A stretch of DNA of 64,000 nucleotides from Lophium mytilinum (GCA_010093605.1 MU004192.1:1253774-1317773), one strand, 5' to 3'. Shown: positions 1-12,932, counted from the first letter of the stretch. The notes: generated by a model not told the origin, from the sequence alone. Numbers and translations: made by a program.

Positions 1-1153
1 GTTTCGTAGTCTGGACTCGTCACCGTGACGGCGACCAGGGAATCGGTGATGATATCCAGCATCGCTCCAATGGCATCGCGTCTCTCCCCTGATTTGTACT
101 TTTGAACAAGTTCAGGAGGAACTTCGACCGGAGTTCCGAATTCGATGACAGCCCGAGAGCGGAACTTGTGGGCGTGGAAGTAATTCATTCCTACTGGGAT
201 GATCTTCAGACCACAATCCGGCCTGTTGGCGAGCGCTCCCAGAGCCATGATGGCCACACCAGCTATGCGGAATTAGAAATCTATTGTCGCTAAAGCCTGA
301 TCTCAATGGGTAGATACCTTTCAGTGGCAGAAGCTCTGGTCTGTCATGACTTCCTCCCTCGGGGAAAATCCCAATACATCCGCCATGCGTCAGAGTATCA
401 AATACCGCATCGTAAACCTCCGTCTGGTTGACTTTCGGCGCAACCTTGAAACTAATCCCCTCAAAACCCTGCGCTGGTCCATTCTTCGCCTGCGCCCCGC
501 CCTCAAACTTCCCATCTTCCGTGACATCCTCCCTCCCCGTCAATTGCTTCAGTGGCACACCTCCTTTGAACGGCCTCTTCAACTTGATCTCTTCCGGCCC
601 ATTGATCGCCGCAATCTCCGAGCTTGCTGAAAGATTATTTACAGACGGCAGAACAATCAGTCCTCCGACCTGCACTTCTTTACTCTCAAAATTGGTCCCC
701 ACGCCCCGAATCAACGTAGGATCATTGACCGGGTCCGGGAGGTATATTTTCCCCTTGACCGCTTTCGTGGAGTCCAGCGCCCTGCCCACCGGGAGCGAAC
801 CAGCCATGCTCGCCATTTTGCCAATAAACTTCCGATCCATGGATTTCGCGGCGATGAGGAAGTGGATACGGCGGTCGGCTTCCTTTTGAACGACGCGCAT
901 GAGGATTAGAGGGTCGACGAACTACAGTATGCCTCTGTTAGCCAACCTAATCCTTCGCATCTTGGGTGGATAAGTGTAGACCAACCTGATTCGCGTGCGG
1001 CGCGCACACAAACAGCACCGGTCCCTCCTTTGGTATCTTCCACGAGCTCCGCGGATGCACCTCGCGGAAGAACAGGTCCACCAGTATCGAGAATATCCAT
1101 AGGAATGCATCGTAGACATATGGGTTCATGTAACCAAGCTTCTTCTTCGCCAT
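1..1153 (-). CDS. SCT1: Glycerol-3-phosphate O-acyltransferase (SCT1/GPT2-like), C-terminus cut by window edge
   Basis: Predicted ER/lipid-particle enzyme that acylates glycerol-3-phosphate at sn-1, the first step of phosphatidate and triacylglycerol synthesis. Exons read 1153-986, 921-318 and 262 down to the left edge; introns 922-985 and 263-317 have GT-AG ends and keep frame. About 344 residues are visible. Near residue 52 is the HANQFVDP block, the family's version of the acyltransferase histidine-aspartate site; around residue 240 is the FPEGGSHD block, followed by a conserved IIPVGMNYF stretch. A hydrophobic segment (FLWIFSILVDLFF) precedes the active site, as expected for a membrane enzyme. 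Fungal SCT1/GPT2 proteins are about 700-800 residues, so the membrane-rich C-terminal half lies outside the window. I cannot tell whether this is the SCT1 or the GPT2 paralogue. Confidence 0.9.
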
Positions 1154-2225
1154 TGCGGCTACTCCGTGGCAGCTGTCCAGCTGCTGGTGTTTCCTGCTAC
1201 TACGATGTGTTCCGGAGGACCAAGAGAGCGAAGGTGTAACGCAAGAATTCTCTTGGGAGGGTAGCGATCGGAGTTTGATATTTGTAGAGGGTTTCTACGT
1301 CCTGTACGGACTGCGGCGTGTCGTACTCTACGCGGGAGGTCAGAACCAAAGTATTCTAACCAAAATGCGCCTGGGAACTCAATGCAAGAGAGTTCCAGGT
1401 AGGAGTGTAAGGCTCACAAGTAATGGGATAGTGAAGTTAAGGATCAGACAGCGAAAGCAGAGTGACGATCATGTTATGGCCTACGTGCAGTTTCCCGCGG
1501 AGAGGATTCGCAACAGGAAGGCGCAATGAGGACCGAACTAGCTGGGAAGGAGGCTACGGCCGCGGATAGCCCGGCAACGGTGCAGATTTCAGTATATGTC
1601 GGGTATAGGTGTCTTGTGTTGGGTGGACCAGCGGAAGACGCAGGGCGTTGTTGAGCGACGTGACATTTGTGAAAGGTTGGCCGCTGTCTCTAGCGTGGCG
1701 TGGAGGGGTCAAACAGCCTGTCTGGGGAAGCGTGGCTGTGGCTGGAGACACGGGGAAGGATCACGCGAGGCAGGGAGGGTTGAGATATCACAGGATATAG
1801 TTATAAACACACAGTATACATTTGGAGGAGATACAGACCTCAGAGCATTTGAACAAGAGCATGTGAATAATGATTTTATATTCACGGGGATCCCGCAAGG
1901 CGAAGCAGCGGGTTCCCACTCCCTAGCGCTATGCTACCCAACCATGGATGCAATATCCTATACCAATCCGTCCGTGCTATGCAAAAACCCATCCCAAACA
2001 CCACCCATGCAAGTCGATATACAAGTGCTCGAGAGCTGCCGTTTTCCTAACCTCTACAAAGGACCTCGAGCCGTAACACCGAAGGTTGAAATGGAAGACC
2101 GACCCTAGGAAAGATACGGAATCTAGGGAATTGAGGAAACCCAGTAGGAGGGAATGAGATCTAGGGAATCTGAAGAATAGGAAAGTTTATTAGTATTAGA
2201 ATAAGAAATTTTGAACAATGAAACA
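1154..2225. other. Intergenic region 5' of the acyltransferase gene
   Basis: It must hold the promoter of the leftward acyltransferase gene and the 3' flank of the GH76 gene. Short open frames occur on both strands, but none shows family motifs or splice-supported extension. No repeat or RNA gene was recognised. Confidence 0.5.
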
Positions 2226-3714
2226 TTACCATACTCCCACGACGGCCGCGCCAACAGCTGCACCGCCTAGCACCCCTCGGACCCCTCGGGCCATCATCGC
2301 AGCGTTCTTCGTGTGTGTTGGAACCGCTGTGCTGGTCTTGACAGGCACAGCTGCCGTGGTCGTAGCTGGCTTGTTTACGATATGGACGTTAGCCTGCGTA
2401 TCCGGGGCGCCAGCACTTCCAGCCAAAAGGGCCTGCGTAACCTCCAGCGCGTTGAGTTGTTGACCAAGACCGTATGTACCGTCATAGCCTCCAACATACC
2501 ACCTCGTTCCACATGTAGTCCCGTGGCTACCACCAGAGCAAGACTTTGCCGCTGCCGCTGCGGAGGTGCGGAGGAGAATCTGGACCGCTGGGGCAGTGAA
2601 TTGAGCCATAATAGCGGTCTTCGCAAGGAAACGACCCAGATAGGCCTTAAAGCTCTGCTGGTCCGTATTACAGCTATAGGCGCCCTCGCAAGCAGCTTCC
2701 CACATGACATTGGTCGCATTTTTGAAAGGCGAGAAGAAGACAGCGCTTCGTTCTAGGAGTCCAGAGGTCCGCTGCTGCCAAATCGCAGATCCGTTGGTAA
2801 AGTTGTACATGGTGGCCGCGCCGTGTAGGTAAATTCCAACGCCGTAGCTCCATTGCATATGGTTGACCTCCGAGCAGTTGGACTTGTCGTCGGTGCCGTC
2901 GAAGATCTCATATTTGGGGCCAATCAGCCCGATCCTCTGGGACCAGTCCCATGTCTTGACTGCCCAGTCCGTGTATGTCTGGTTGCCTGTGTATCTAGCG
3001 AGCCGTGCAGCGAGGGCGAAGAAGGCACCGTTTGACACGCTGTTCTTGTAATCGTATCCAACGACGCTGTCGGGGTATATCTGCCACTTCAGCCCACCAT
3101 TGCACGTCTTGGTGTCCCAGCGCGCCGCCATACCGTCGAAGGCTTTCTTCGCAACATCGAGGTATTGAGGATCGGAATCTGAAGGAAGGGGGAATTGGTA
3201 TTCCAGAGCAGACATAAGCGCAAAGATCCAGAAAGCTTGATCATCGTTGCCCTGCGGTTTCGTTAGAAAGCTAGAAGAATATAATAGGTATTGCGAGTGT
3301 ATACCTCTTGGTCCCGCTTATTTGGCATGATCAGGTCTTGATTAGGACCGAAGTTGGCCACCAGGGCGTCCCTCGTAGTATTGACATAGCTCGAATCGTT
3401 TGTGTAAGCCCAGTAGTCTATCAGGCCTCCCCATACAGCGCCAGACTCCCACCAGTAGTACGGAGGTTTTGGGAACGACCCCACTTCGTCTTTGGGGGTA
3501 TCTGTGGCGTTGTTTTTGTAGTAGGTCATCATTTCGTAGGCGTATGTAGCCACAGTACTCATGATAGAAGCTATCTTTGTCAGTATCGAGATCTCGCCAA
3601 AGAAATACCAGAGTGGAAAATACCCTCATCGTCCAGGTTTACGTTGACCGAAGCTACCAGTGGCGATAACGCCACCACAGCTAGAGCTACCGAGCTCGAC
3701 CAGTTGAGCTTCAT
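2226..3714 (-). CDS. DCW1: GH76 mannan endo-1,6-alpha-mannosidase, DCW1/DFG5-like, probably GPI-anchored
   Basis: Predicted cell-surface glycoside hydrolase or transglycosylase of the DFG5/DCW1 family, which is thought to link GPI glycoproteins to wall glucan. Exons are 3714-3624, 3570-3305 and 3251-2226, joined by two 53-bp introns, giving 460 residues. An N-terminal hydrophobic segment ending near VVALSPLVAS looks like a signal peptide. Family landmarks are the WWESGAVWGGLIDYW segment (about residue 65-80) and GNDDQAFW (about 120), which carries the paired aspartates expected at the active site. Several N-x-S/T sites are present. The C-terminus is Thr/Ala/Pro-rich and ends in a short hydrophobic tail (GVLGGAAVGAAVVGVW), as for GPI attachment. 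Total length matches the family (about 450). The start is the only ATG that yields a signal peptide. Confidence 0.93.
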
Positions 3715-5129
3715 GATCGCGGGGTTTGTGGTGTTGTAGGATTACAGTGGAAACAAGACAAGGAAGACAGAAGCAGAAAGATAAAGACTCCATGGCAAAC
3801 GCAGGACCTGGACAAGGTAAATAGGCCCGCCCCTCGGTGTCCGGGCACGGCCACGATTATTCAACTCGCGACCTTCACCACAGCACAATACCTCTAGCCC
3901 CATGGTGAAGGTGGTCGGCGAGAGCGATTGCGGTTGGACAGCACCAACACGGCATTGTCGCGCGCCTTGGCTGCCGCACTCCACTCCTTGCCGCACCAGT
4001 GTGCCAAACGAAACAATTCATCGTCATTGGGTGCTGGGTTCGGGGCTCAGGGGCAGTGAACGGGCTCTTCAGGTACCGCTGGGATGCTCGCCGTTAGACG
4101 TTGTTTCAGGGACCCCCCTCGGAGCGGCGGCGAGGCCAACGGCAGGAGTCGTTTCTATTCTTGCTCCTCCCGCGCGCATGGTAGCCACCCGCCCAGAACG
4201 GAGTACAAGCACAGTTGTATCCTTTTCGCTATTTTCATGGTGCATCTACGCCTAGACATCTCCTTGTCAACCACTACCTTCATTCCATTCTGCCCGTTCA
4301 CCCTGATCCAACCCTCACACCATCCACCGTATCCAAGTATGACGCGCCCGTGCCTCCCTCCCCATGCAGCTAGAAGCCTCCAATAATAGCACTCAGCCTC
4401 ATATCCGCTCCTCGTAAAAACACCACGCGATGTAACTTTTCGTCAACAAGCGCCAGCCGGGCATGATTCGACTTTCTTCGTGAACGCAATTTCGATTTGA
4501 CCACCGGCGTGAGTTAGTCGCGCGATTACTAACGCCGGGGGTGCTGATAACAGGGCCGAATGTGCCGAAAGGAGAGGTTGATAGGCTCGATTCGGACGCA
4601 GAGATTTATTGGCTTGAGGTGGACAAGGAGGTTGGGAGAGGACCTGGGGTTTGCGGTGGAGCAGTATCATGACTTGGAGGATCGATCTGACTGTTAAAGG
4701 GTAAGAGCTTTTGCTGCATTATGTATTTGATTGTTATTGCATTTGCGTTGCATGTGAAAAGTCTCTCGCATTGCTTCATTCCTATGGGCATTGCTACGAC
4801 TCGACAGATTTTCGTGTTAGTGGAGCCCTCTGAACAGACACACCCTGTCACTCCGCCTGAACACGACATGCAAATCCTGTTTCGTAAGTTCGCGAGCGTC
4901 AAGCTTTCCGTGGCGCGGCACGTGGAAACGTGAAAGCTTGGTGTCTTTGTGGCAACCCGATAAAATATATTGGCGAACGGTGACAAATTTCAGGTCAGCA
5001 TCACTTTTCGCCCGTGATCGACTTCGTTCCCCCAGAACGTATGCTCGTTGCTCATGGCAAACATGTGCCCAAAACAAAGGAAACCAATGATACATGAATC
5101 ATGCTCGTTGCTCTTGTCCATCTTTTCCT
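3715..5129. other. Intergenic region between two leftward genes
   Basis: Upstream region of the GH76 gene and 3' flank of the Hsp70-like gene. Only short, unsupported open frames are present. The 13-mer atgctcgttgctc occurs at about 5041 and 5101, near the 3' end of the Hsp70-like gene. Confidence 0.4.
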
Positions 5130-7275
5130 TCAATCATACTGCGTGGTAACAGATCCATACTCCTGTCCATTGAACGTAAGCCAGAACTTGAGATTCGATT
5201 CCAACGAGATGTTGATTTTGAAGTTGGCGATGAAGTATGGTTTCCCATGCGGACCACTCCGCGCAACCTGGAATTTGTGTTCGGGTACAGAACTGAGGTC
5301 TGCCGACAGGATCGTGACGTTATATGCATTCTACAACATCATCAGCGACAGCCAAGCCTAATCGAGGAGAGGAGTCTCTTACCGCATCCGCATACCGCCG
5401 CGGTGCAACATCATCGTCACAAGCCACCAACCGCGCCTTGAACACCCGACTCTCGCTGGCATCGAACGTCCGGTATAGCTCGATCTCGGCATGCCGCACC
5501 TGAGAAGAGACGAGCGCACAGCCCTTCGTAAAGAGCCAGCTCATTTGGCCTTTGGCGTACTTTTCGCCATCGTGCTCGTCGATATAAGCGTCTTCTTCTG
5601 CGTGTTTGAAGGCTGAGAAGGGTTCAGATGCAGGAGTGCCGTAGTGTCTCCGACATTTTCGTAGATAGATGAGGTCGGACCCTTTGGATTCGAGACCTCT
5701 GGCGACAGCGCCACGGACAACAGCGGACCAGCTGTGATAGGGTGTCAGTTACATAATTGGTGGGTATGGTCGGCATCTTTCACTTACGCTTTCGTAGGTT
5801 GGATTGTGGTGATGCCTCGATCTTTGGCGAACTGACTAACTCGATCATACATGTATGGTGATTTTCCGAACCCTCCTACAAGGAACACGTACTACGCGTG
5901 TGTTAGCAGTAACATCTAGCCGCTATAGAGTCTTGAGGTTTTATTACCTTGACGGTGGAGCCAGCTCGTTCGACTTGATCAATCTGTCCCGCGATCAAAG
6001 CACAAGTCTTTTCAACACATGGATCAAACATCTCTTTCAGGTCCTCTCTGGTGTGGCTGTTAGTACTTCTTCAGTACGAAGAGTCGCACAACTTACGATG
6101 TAATGAATATTTCTCCACCATCAATACCTCTGTCCGGGTCGTCAAGAGTATTTAGTGGCGCGGGTAATGGTAAGATGTGCTCCTCGTCCTCTTCGCTACC
6201 AAAGCTGGTCTTCGCCGTCAAGAACGCTTGCATCAGTCTGCCCATTTTTGGCTCTAGTCGTCCTTGTTCGTGCTCTCCAGCAGAATTATCAGCAATTTTC
6301 TTGTAGTCGGCAGTGCCGAGCTTCTTCTCGAGCCACTTCGTAAAGTTGCGATCGACGAAACTGCCGCCACACTTCTCTCCAGTACCAATGGCTGCCTCTT
6401 CAATCGTGAAAGTTGGCTCGACGGTCTTGACACGGTATGAAATAAGGTCCACGGTTCCTCCTCCGGCATCACATAGGACGAAGCAATCTCCAACAACAAC
6501 GTCCTCCCCCAATCGGCCTCCCTTCATAGTCTTCAAGACGTAGATAGCTGCGGCTTCCGGCTCTGTGACCATGATAGTCTCCCGGAGATTTGGGAAGGTC
6601 GTTTCATCGAAGCCAGCTTGGGCGACGGCACGGAAGGTGCGGTCTTTAGCACGATCAGACCAGACGGCTGGCACTGTGATAACCAGGTCAATTGGCATAG
6701 TCAAATAGACGCCTCCATAGGTTCTCTCGAGATTCTTGATGAGTTGTGCTTTGACTTGGGTCAGGTAATCCGCAACAATGTCAACAGGATCCTTTCCAGG
6801 ATATGCCGGTGGGCCACCTCGGTCAGAGAAACGGCTGAGGTCCAGGTTCCCAATGCCCGTAAGCATTGCGATCAAGTTCTTCAGATCATCCCCCTCCTTC
6901 TTCTCATCTAGTTCCAATTTCGTCCACACCTGGCGTTGGGCATGTGGGGGAATCAAGGAACCCCAAAGAACTCTTCCACTTGGTGCTGCGGAATAAGATA
7001 TTTCACTGGGCACCTTTTCTTTGGTTCCTAGTTGACCGTGCGGTCCGGGCCAGTCATGTACGACCTCAATTTTATCGATGTTGGTGTCATCACTTGTGGC
7101 CTCACAAAAGGCAACACCTGTCCCAAATCAGCGACGATGCTTTTTCTGAGTATGAGAAGCACTTTTACTGTACCTGTGAATGTGGTTCCATAATCGAGGC
7201 CTACCTGTGAGTGAGCCGAGAAGTAAATTTCACTCAAAGAAGCCTCGTACCAATGATCAGCCGGTTCCCGGACAT
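5130..7275 (-). CDS. Hsp70-family ATPase, HSPA12-like (non-canonical Hsp70)
   Basis: Actin-fold ATPase of the divergent fungal Hsp70/HSPA12 group, not a canonical folding chaperone; its client or role is unknown. Seven exons can be joined in frame: 7275-7251, 7200-7174, 7117-6097, 6056-5948, 5891-5788, 5731-5383 and 5330-5130, giving 611 residues. Introns are 40-56 bp. The phosphate-1 loop GLDYGTTFTG lies at residues 9-18, split over two tiny exons. Phosphate-2 (CDAGGGTVDL) lies near residue 220 and the adenosine-site-like block VGGFGKSPYM follows. The C-terminal third has no canonical substrate-binding domain or EEVD tail; it ends in a short beta-rich stretch, typical of this group. The start is supported because it alone joins correctly to the phosphate loop. 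No clear heat-shock element was seen upstream. Confidence 0.92.
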
Positions 7276-8443
7276 AGTATTTACTTGATGAGGCTTGGAG
7301 CTAGAAGATAATTGTGGATTTCAGGGAGCGGATTCAAATAAGAATAGCAAGGTATGAAGATGTATACGTGGCTAGGTAGCTAGAGAAGGTTTAAAAAATA
7401 TGGGAAAAGAGAGTTGAGAATCAAATATCAAACAAGCCGAGTTGGGCGTTAATGAGTGCGAGACTGCGGGGCAGTTTAGCCCCAGGCGCGGAAAGGAGGC
7501 AGCCAGGCTGATGCGATGGCGCAGGCCATGTCTGAAAGCTGTTAAGCCTGGGCCGACGGGCACTGGGGCTTGGCTTTCGTGGGGTTTCGTTTGGTCCTGG
7601 AGGCTGAGGAAGCGTCCAGACGAAGCCAATGGGATCCGCTTATTGATACCGTTCTGAGGTGGTGCAGGAGACATCTGCAGCTTGCATATCGGGATGCAGC
7701 GAGGCTGGAATACGCCTAGACCATGGTGTTTCTCACATGGACGCGTTCTTCAAGCTTTAGCGACACTGACCAAGGGGTATGTGACGAATTGGGTCATCTG
7801 AACCGGGATATCGGCGCGTCTAATGCTATATTGAAGTGCTGCATGTTGTCGAGACGGAGCTTGACGCTGAGTGAAGGAGGAGAAACCCCCCACAAAGCGG
7901 GACGTGCGCCAAGCTACCCACGCGGAGTCTCTCACCACCTCCTCTCTTCAGCAAGCATAGTGGCTTTCTTATCGCCTACAGCCGTTTCGCTAGGTATGTG
8001 TCGAACCTCGCCCCTAAGCCACTCGTCTGCACCGCTTCATCCGGCGCCTGCATGCGGCCTCATGCATCACGCCCAGGCTGTGCAGAGCGACAGCTCAGGC
8101 AGCCCTCGCATCAAAGATCCGCCAATTGGGTGATCAACAGCTCTGGACTTTTCAGCCTTGCACCTCCCACTTGGTGGCGTTCAGTGCCTGCGTGAATCAT
8201 GCTCCAACCCGCGTGTACTTCGCCTGCGGGGCACATCCCCTTCATTTCCCCTCCTGTCGAACCCTCTTTTGCGAGCCCATATTCTTCTCTCGTGCTTCTA
8301 TCTCCCTTCCATTACCACTTCCACATTTCCCGAAGAGTACTTTGGCATTCCCCGCTAGTGAGATATCCAATAGCAGGGTAACTCGATTGGAAGCATCACC
8401 CTTGACACAACCCTTTCCCTTTTGTTCTCTCCGCAAGCTACCA
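7276..8443. other. Divergent intergenic region
   Basis: Shared upstream region of the Hsp70-like gene (-) and the coiled-coil gene (+). No coding signal or repeat was recognised. Pyrimidine-rich tracts before 8440 are consistent with a fungal core promoter for the rightward gene. Confidence 0.4.
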
Positions 8444-10161
8444 ATGAATGTGTATTCCTTAGGTCTTCGTCTAGTAAGCACTCCAGGTTGAGATTAACTA
8501 TAACAGTGTCCTAATCTGCAAAACAGACCGGAGGGTTGGGGGCTAGAATGGACCCTAATGTCAAACAAAACGAGCGGAAACCACGTGAGTTACGCAACGA
8601 TAGTGGTGAGCCCCGAGTGCGTCGGCCACGCAGGAAGCAACCCAAACCATACGATTCCGGGAAACCGGATCCCCTAAGTGAAGACGATGTCGAAGGAGAC
8701 TCGGATGTCGAAGAGTTGTATCACGAGGCCAAGACCAACGAGCCTCCCTCTGAAAAGGGAGACGTTCAGTCGGACTCGGGCAGTGATGACACAACTCCTG
8801 AAGTAGACGAGATTATCAAAGAGCGACAACCATACTCTGGATTTATGGAGAAAATGGACGAACTGGAAGTCAATATTACGAACCTGCGGACGGATAACAC
8901 ATCACTGAAATCCGGCGTAGAGTCACTTCAGACTAAATGCACAAATTACGAGAACACGATACAAGAGGAAAGGGCATTTCATGAACACGAGGCTAGGAGG
9001 CTGCGAGCTCACCGAGAAGACTACATGAAAAGCTTAGCAGTCATCCAAAGGAAGCTACTTTGGGACTACTATGCCACGAAGTACCCTGAAGATGGCATTC
9101 GTCTCAAAGAGTGCCACAGAAACGGCGAATGGCTCCCGAATGATGAAATTGTCGATGAGCTCTTACACGATTTCGTGACCCTGGGGACAAGAAACGCAGA
9201 ATTGCTCTCAAGAAATGCTGAGCTACTGGCTGGCAATGAGAAACTACATAGCAACCTCGACACCCTCCAGAAAAGCGCACTTAATAATGTTGAACGATTC
9301 CAGCCGACACAAGACGACGAACTCGGGGAACACTTTGATGGCCTCGCTTCCGCTATCAAAGTCCTAACCCGCGAGATTCCAACTAGCATTGATCCTGACA
9401 CTCTCGCCGAGTTGTTCGGGGAATGGACGCTGCTCCGGGGAGTCTCGAAATCTTTCTGGAGGACTAAGCTCCACATGAGATGCCTCCTAGAAGCCGCAAT
9501 CTGGTCACTGCTCATAGACACCGTCTTCTCCACCCCCTTCTATATAATCGGCGGAAACCACGCCAGCGTGTGCATGCAACAGTGGATGGAACTTTTCGCT
9601 CCAAGTAAGTCACACTATTTCCGCTCATTCTTGCCGTTCTAAACATTCACAGGAGAGACCTTAGAAGCAGCCAGTGAATCCGGCACATTCCACTGGCCAG
9701 CCCCATCTCCCCTTTGCGAAAAATGGCGATACGTTACCATCGAGCAACTTAAAAGCAAAGCTTTAGGCAGCGAGGGCATCTCCATCGACCCCATTATCCA
9801 GACTAGCCACCAAGATGCCAAACTTGGCATTGAGAAGCTGCTCACCGACCACCTCTCCCGCATCGCTCCTGCGCTGAAATCCCTCAAAATCCAAAAGATT
9901 ATCAAGAAAGCCTGGGAATTAGCCGTCGAAATGGGGGCGCAGCGCTGTCGGTTGCAACTCGTGAGTCCGGGTTTGGGAGAGGAATACGTATCTGGCGAAT
10001 CGAGTAACTTGATGGGGATTTCTGGGTGCGAGAATGTGATTAAGGGAAGGGTGGCATTCATTGTAAATCCTGGGCTGAGGAAATGGGGAGACGGGCATGG
10101 GGCGAATCTGCAGCACTATTTTGACCTCAAGCCTGCATTAGTGTATGTTGAGGAAATATAG
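8444..10161 (+). CDS. Coiled-coil protein of unknown function
   Basis: I do not recognise the family. The main reading frame is open from 8527 to 9604 and continues after a 48-bp intron (9605-9652) to the stop at 10161. A short first exon 8444-8473, joined over intron 8474-8526, adds ten residues in frame; otherwise the first ATG is at 8548. Length is about 550 residues. The first 110 residues are highly charged and disordered (Arg/Lys, then Asp/Glu/Ser-rich). Residues about 120-280 have heptad-like Leu/Glu/Lys/Asn spacing with repeated NAELL motifs, suggesting a coiled coil. The C-terminal 200 residues look globular. No membrane span or signal peptide is visible. The start is the least certain point. 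Confidence 0.75.
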
Positions 10162-10577
10162 AGAAGCATGAGCGTTGTATACTACATGAAAATCTTGCTG
10201 ATAGAGTACGAAATTGGTATTACACTGTTTTTGATTGGCTAGTGCAGACGAAACTGGAGCTCAACCCGGAGTTCCCCACCCATCATGTCTCCACCACTCA
10301 TCAACAACGCATTTCCCATCATTCGTCGCGTCATGTACAACATACGATATACACGCGCTTGGCACGCTCTTCTCTTTAACACGATATGAGACTGCACCGG
10401 ATGCTACGGCATTGTTATGAGATGACCGGCACAGGCCCAGATATCACCAGACACTGACCTGATACCTCGACCCTGGCTCGGGCGAGATCAACTTCAACCC
10501 CATCACGTAGTGCATGTATTTGTAAAGCTACACAGCCTTATAGCTTATCTTCCCCACTTGCTTGTGAAACTGTTCCC
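10162..10577. other. Intergenic region
   Basis: Spacer between two rightward genes. It should contain the promoter of the hemerythrin-like gene; I see no gene or repeat in it. Confidence 0.4.
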
Positions 10578-11622
10578 ATGCCTCTCGTCAAATTCACCCA
10601 CCTAGTCTACCTAGCTATCCTCGGAGCTACAGTCGCGCTACTCTACTCACGATCAGCTTCATACAGTTCAAAGCCGCTCGATATGGCACAGAAAGTGCAG
10701 CAACCATGGGCAGATGGGCCGCTGAAGATGGTCACGACGCCGATGTTTGAGACGAAGAAGGTGGGTGATGGTTAATTTCCTCAATACTCTTCTCATACTC
10801 ATAAAACTGCTCTACCATACTTGAAAGAACACCGACTAACTATGAGACTTTCACTCTAGGATGACACATTTACGATCGGTGCCTCCCATATGGCCGTTCT
10901 TCACAACGCGATGCTTCGCGGCTACAACTCCATATACCTGCAAGCCCCGCATGTCAAGCCAGAGGACTATGCAGACTTCATCGGGTACTCCTTGACCTGG
11001 TTCAAGTTCGTCAAGGGCCATCATGATGACGAAGAAGCGAATTTGTTTCCCAAGGTTGTGGAAGTGCTTGGGAAGGAGGACGGGGAGATCTGGGGGAAGA
11101 CACATGGGGAACATGGTACGTATCGTTGAACTTTACCATGCTAGGCAGTATACTAACAAAATAATAGAGGCAATGCTTCCTGGCCTCGCCAAATTCCACG
11201 AGTACCTTAGCACCCTCCCCTCCCCCGCCTCTTTCTCAGCGACCACCCTCCTCTCGATAATGAAGGAGTTCGAAGAGCCCTTTGATACCCACTTCCATTC
11301 AGAGATCGCCTCGATTGCTAGTCTCGGTAAATTCGGCGACTTCCCTGCCGCAAAGCCAGTCTTTGCGACCTGGGGCAAGAACAGTGTCAAGAGTGCCGGA
11401 TACACCGATGTTGTTCCGTTCTTGTTCCTGAACTTTGATCGGACAGTCGAGGACGGGCTATGGGCCACCTGGCCACCAATGCCTGCGCCGATAAGATACA
11501 TGCTAGTGAGAGTAGGCGGTTGGTGGCATGGCGCATGGTGGAAGTTCGCTAGCTGTGACGAGAACGGAATTCCGAAGACGCTTTATGCGCTCGGTGAAAA
11601 GACGGAAGCAGTTGCAGGATAG
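10578..11622 (+). CDS. Hemerythrin-like (HHE) domain protein with N-terminal membrane anchor
   Basis: Predicted four-helix HHE cation-binding protein, a fold that binds a di-iron centre; the substrate is unknown. Exons are 10578-10760, 10860-11115 and 11168-11622, giving 297 residues. Residues about 7-23 (FTHLVYLAILGATVALLY) form a hydrophobic anchor or uncleaved signal. Candidate iron ligands fall in the usual order: His in VLHNAMLRG, the HHDDEEANLFP motif, HGEHEAMLPGL and HFHSEI. The arrangement matches other fungal hemerythrin-domain proteins. The first intron is 99 bp and the second 52 bp. It ends 118 bp from the convergent MDR reductase gene, so the 3' ends of the two transcripts may overlap. 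Confidence 0.9.
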
Positions 11623-11740
11623 GTTTGAGATCCGAGTGCCGGCGTTGTTGTCGAATCTTCGGCTTTCATTGCACTCTAATTACGGTTTCATTGGCTGGGT
11701 CCTATTTGTACGCTATTAAGATGTTCACTTGTTCTTACAT

Positions 11741-12932
11741 TCACTTCGTCTTATCGCTGTCCTGAATTCTGATAATGATCTTGCCCCTAGCTCTCATACT
11801 CCCTAAGAGCTTGTATGCCTACAAGACTAGTCAGTACTTTTCTCTGAACAGTTTATGCAGAAACCTTACCTCGATCACGTCCTCTAAGTCGAAAACTTTG
11901 TCTACCACCGTTTTCACCTTGCCTTCAGCAGCAAATTTCGCGATAGCAGCAGCATGCTCATTAGTAGATGGTACACCGAGCCCTATGAACTTCCTCGGCG
12001 TACCCCCAAGCCAGCGGGGCAAGAACAGATTCCGCAACCCGTTCAAGACAAACCTCCAACCCCCCTCGTACGCCCCAACATTGATAAAAACGCCATCTTC
12101 CTTAAGATACCGCGGACTCTTCGAGTACAACGCCTGCACGCCCACAGTATCAAAGATCCGATCAAACGGCTGATCCCCATACCGCTCCGCCAAATACTCA
12201 CCAACCGGATGATGCGCCTGGTAATCAACGACCTACGCAAACCCATCAGCACGCTCACAAGCACACAACAAGCAACACAGAACTCACCTCATCCGCCCCC
12301 AATCCCTTCACCATTTCCACGTTCCGCCCCGAACAAACCCCCACCACCTCTTTCGCACCCATCGCTCTGGCCACCTGCACCGCCATCGTCCCCACGCCCC
12401 CACTCGCCCCATTCACAAGCACCCGCTCCCCCTCCTGCATCCCAGCCGCCCGACACATATTCAACGCGGTAATCCCGCACGCCGCGAGTCCAGCCCCTTC
12501 TTCGAAGCTCCAGCTCTCCGGCAACACGGCCACCCCCGCCTCGTCACTGCTGACTGCGATGTAGTCCGCCAGCACCCCTTTTCCCGCGGTCATGGCCTTG
12601 AGGTGCAGGCACCCGAACACGCGCGCGCCGATAGGGAATTGGGAGGGAGCGGAGCTGCCGACGGCGACGACGGTGCCGGCGAAGTCGATCTCTGGGATAG
12701 AGGGGGCGGCGCGGAGGAATTGGGGGATAAGGAGCATGAGGGAGGTGCTGCCGGGGTTGAGGGCGGCGTGGGAGATGCGGATGAGGAGGTCGGTGGGTTT
12801 GGGGGAGGGGGTTGGGAGGGTGGTGGTGAGTTTGAGGACAGTGGTGGGAGGCCCGCGGGCAGAGACGAGCCAGGCGCGCATTGTGGGGGCGATTGGGGGG
12901 GTGGTGGCTGTGGAGAGGGGAAGGGAGGACAT
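11741..12932 (-). CDS. Zinc-less MDR oxidoreductase, quinone reductase-like
   Basis: Medium-chain dehydrogenase/reductase, most like NADPH quinone or enoyl reductases; the physiological substrate cannot be read from sequence. Exons 12932-12288, 12232-11870 and 11818-11741 give 361 residues. The N-terminal GroES-like domain contains HAALNPGSTSL and the DFAGTVVAVGS segment. The nucleotide-binding fold begins at NGASGGVGTMAVQVARAMGA (about residue 150). Structural-zinc cysteines are absent, as expected for the quinone reductase branch. The C-terminus (RARGKIII) is typical. An ATG at 13070 is also in frame but would add an unlikely leader, so 12932 is preferred. Base composition flips from C-rich to G-rich along the gene. 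Confidence 0.9.

Noticed and set aside
428-889. 153-codon plus-strand frame
   Set aside because: It is the shadow of the acyltransferase exon, whose minus-strand reading has clear family motifs.
1596-2108. 170-codon plus-strand frame
   Set aside because: No motif, no plausible intron continuation and a competing frame in the same place; composition is not gene-like.
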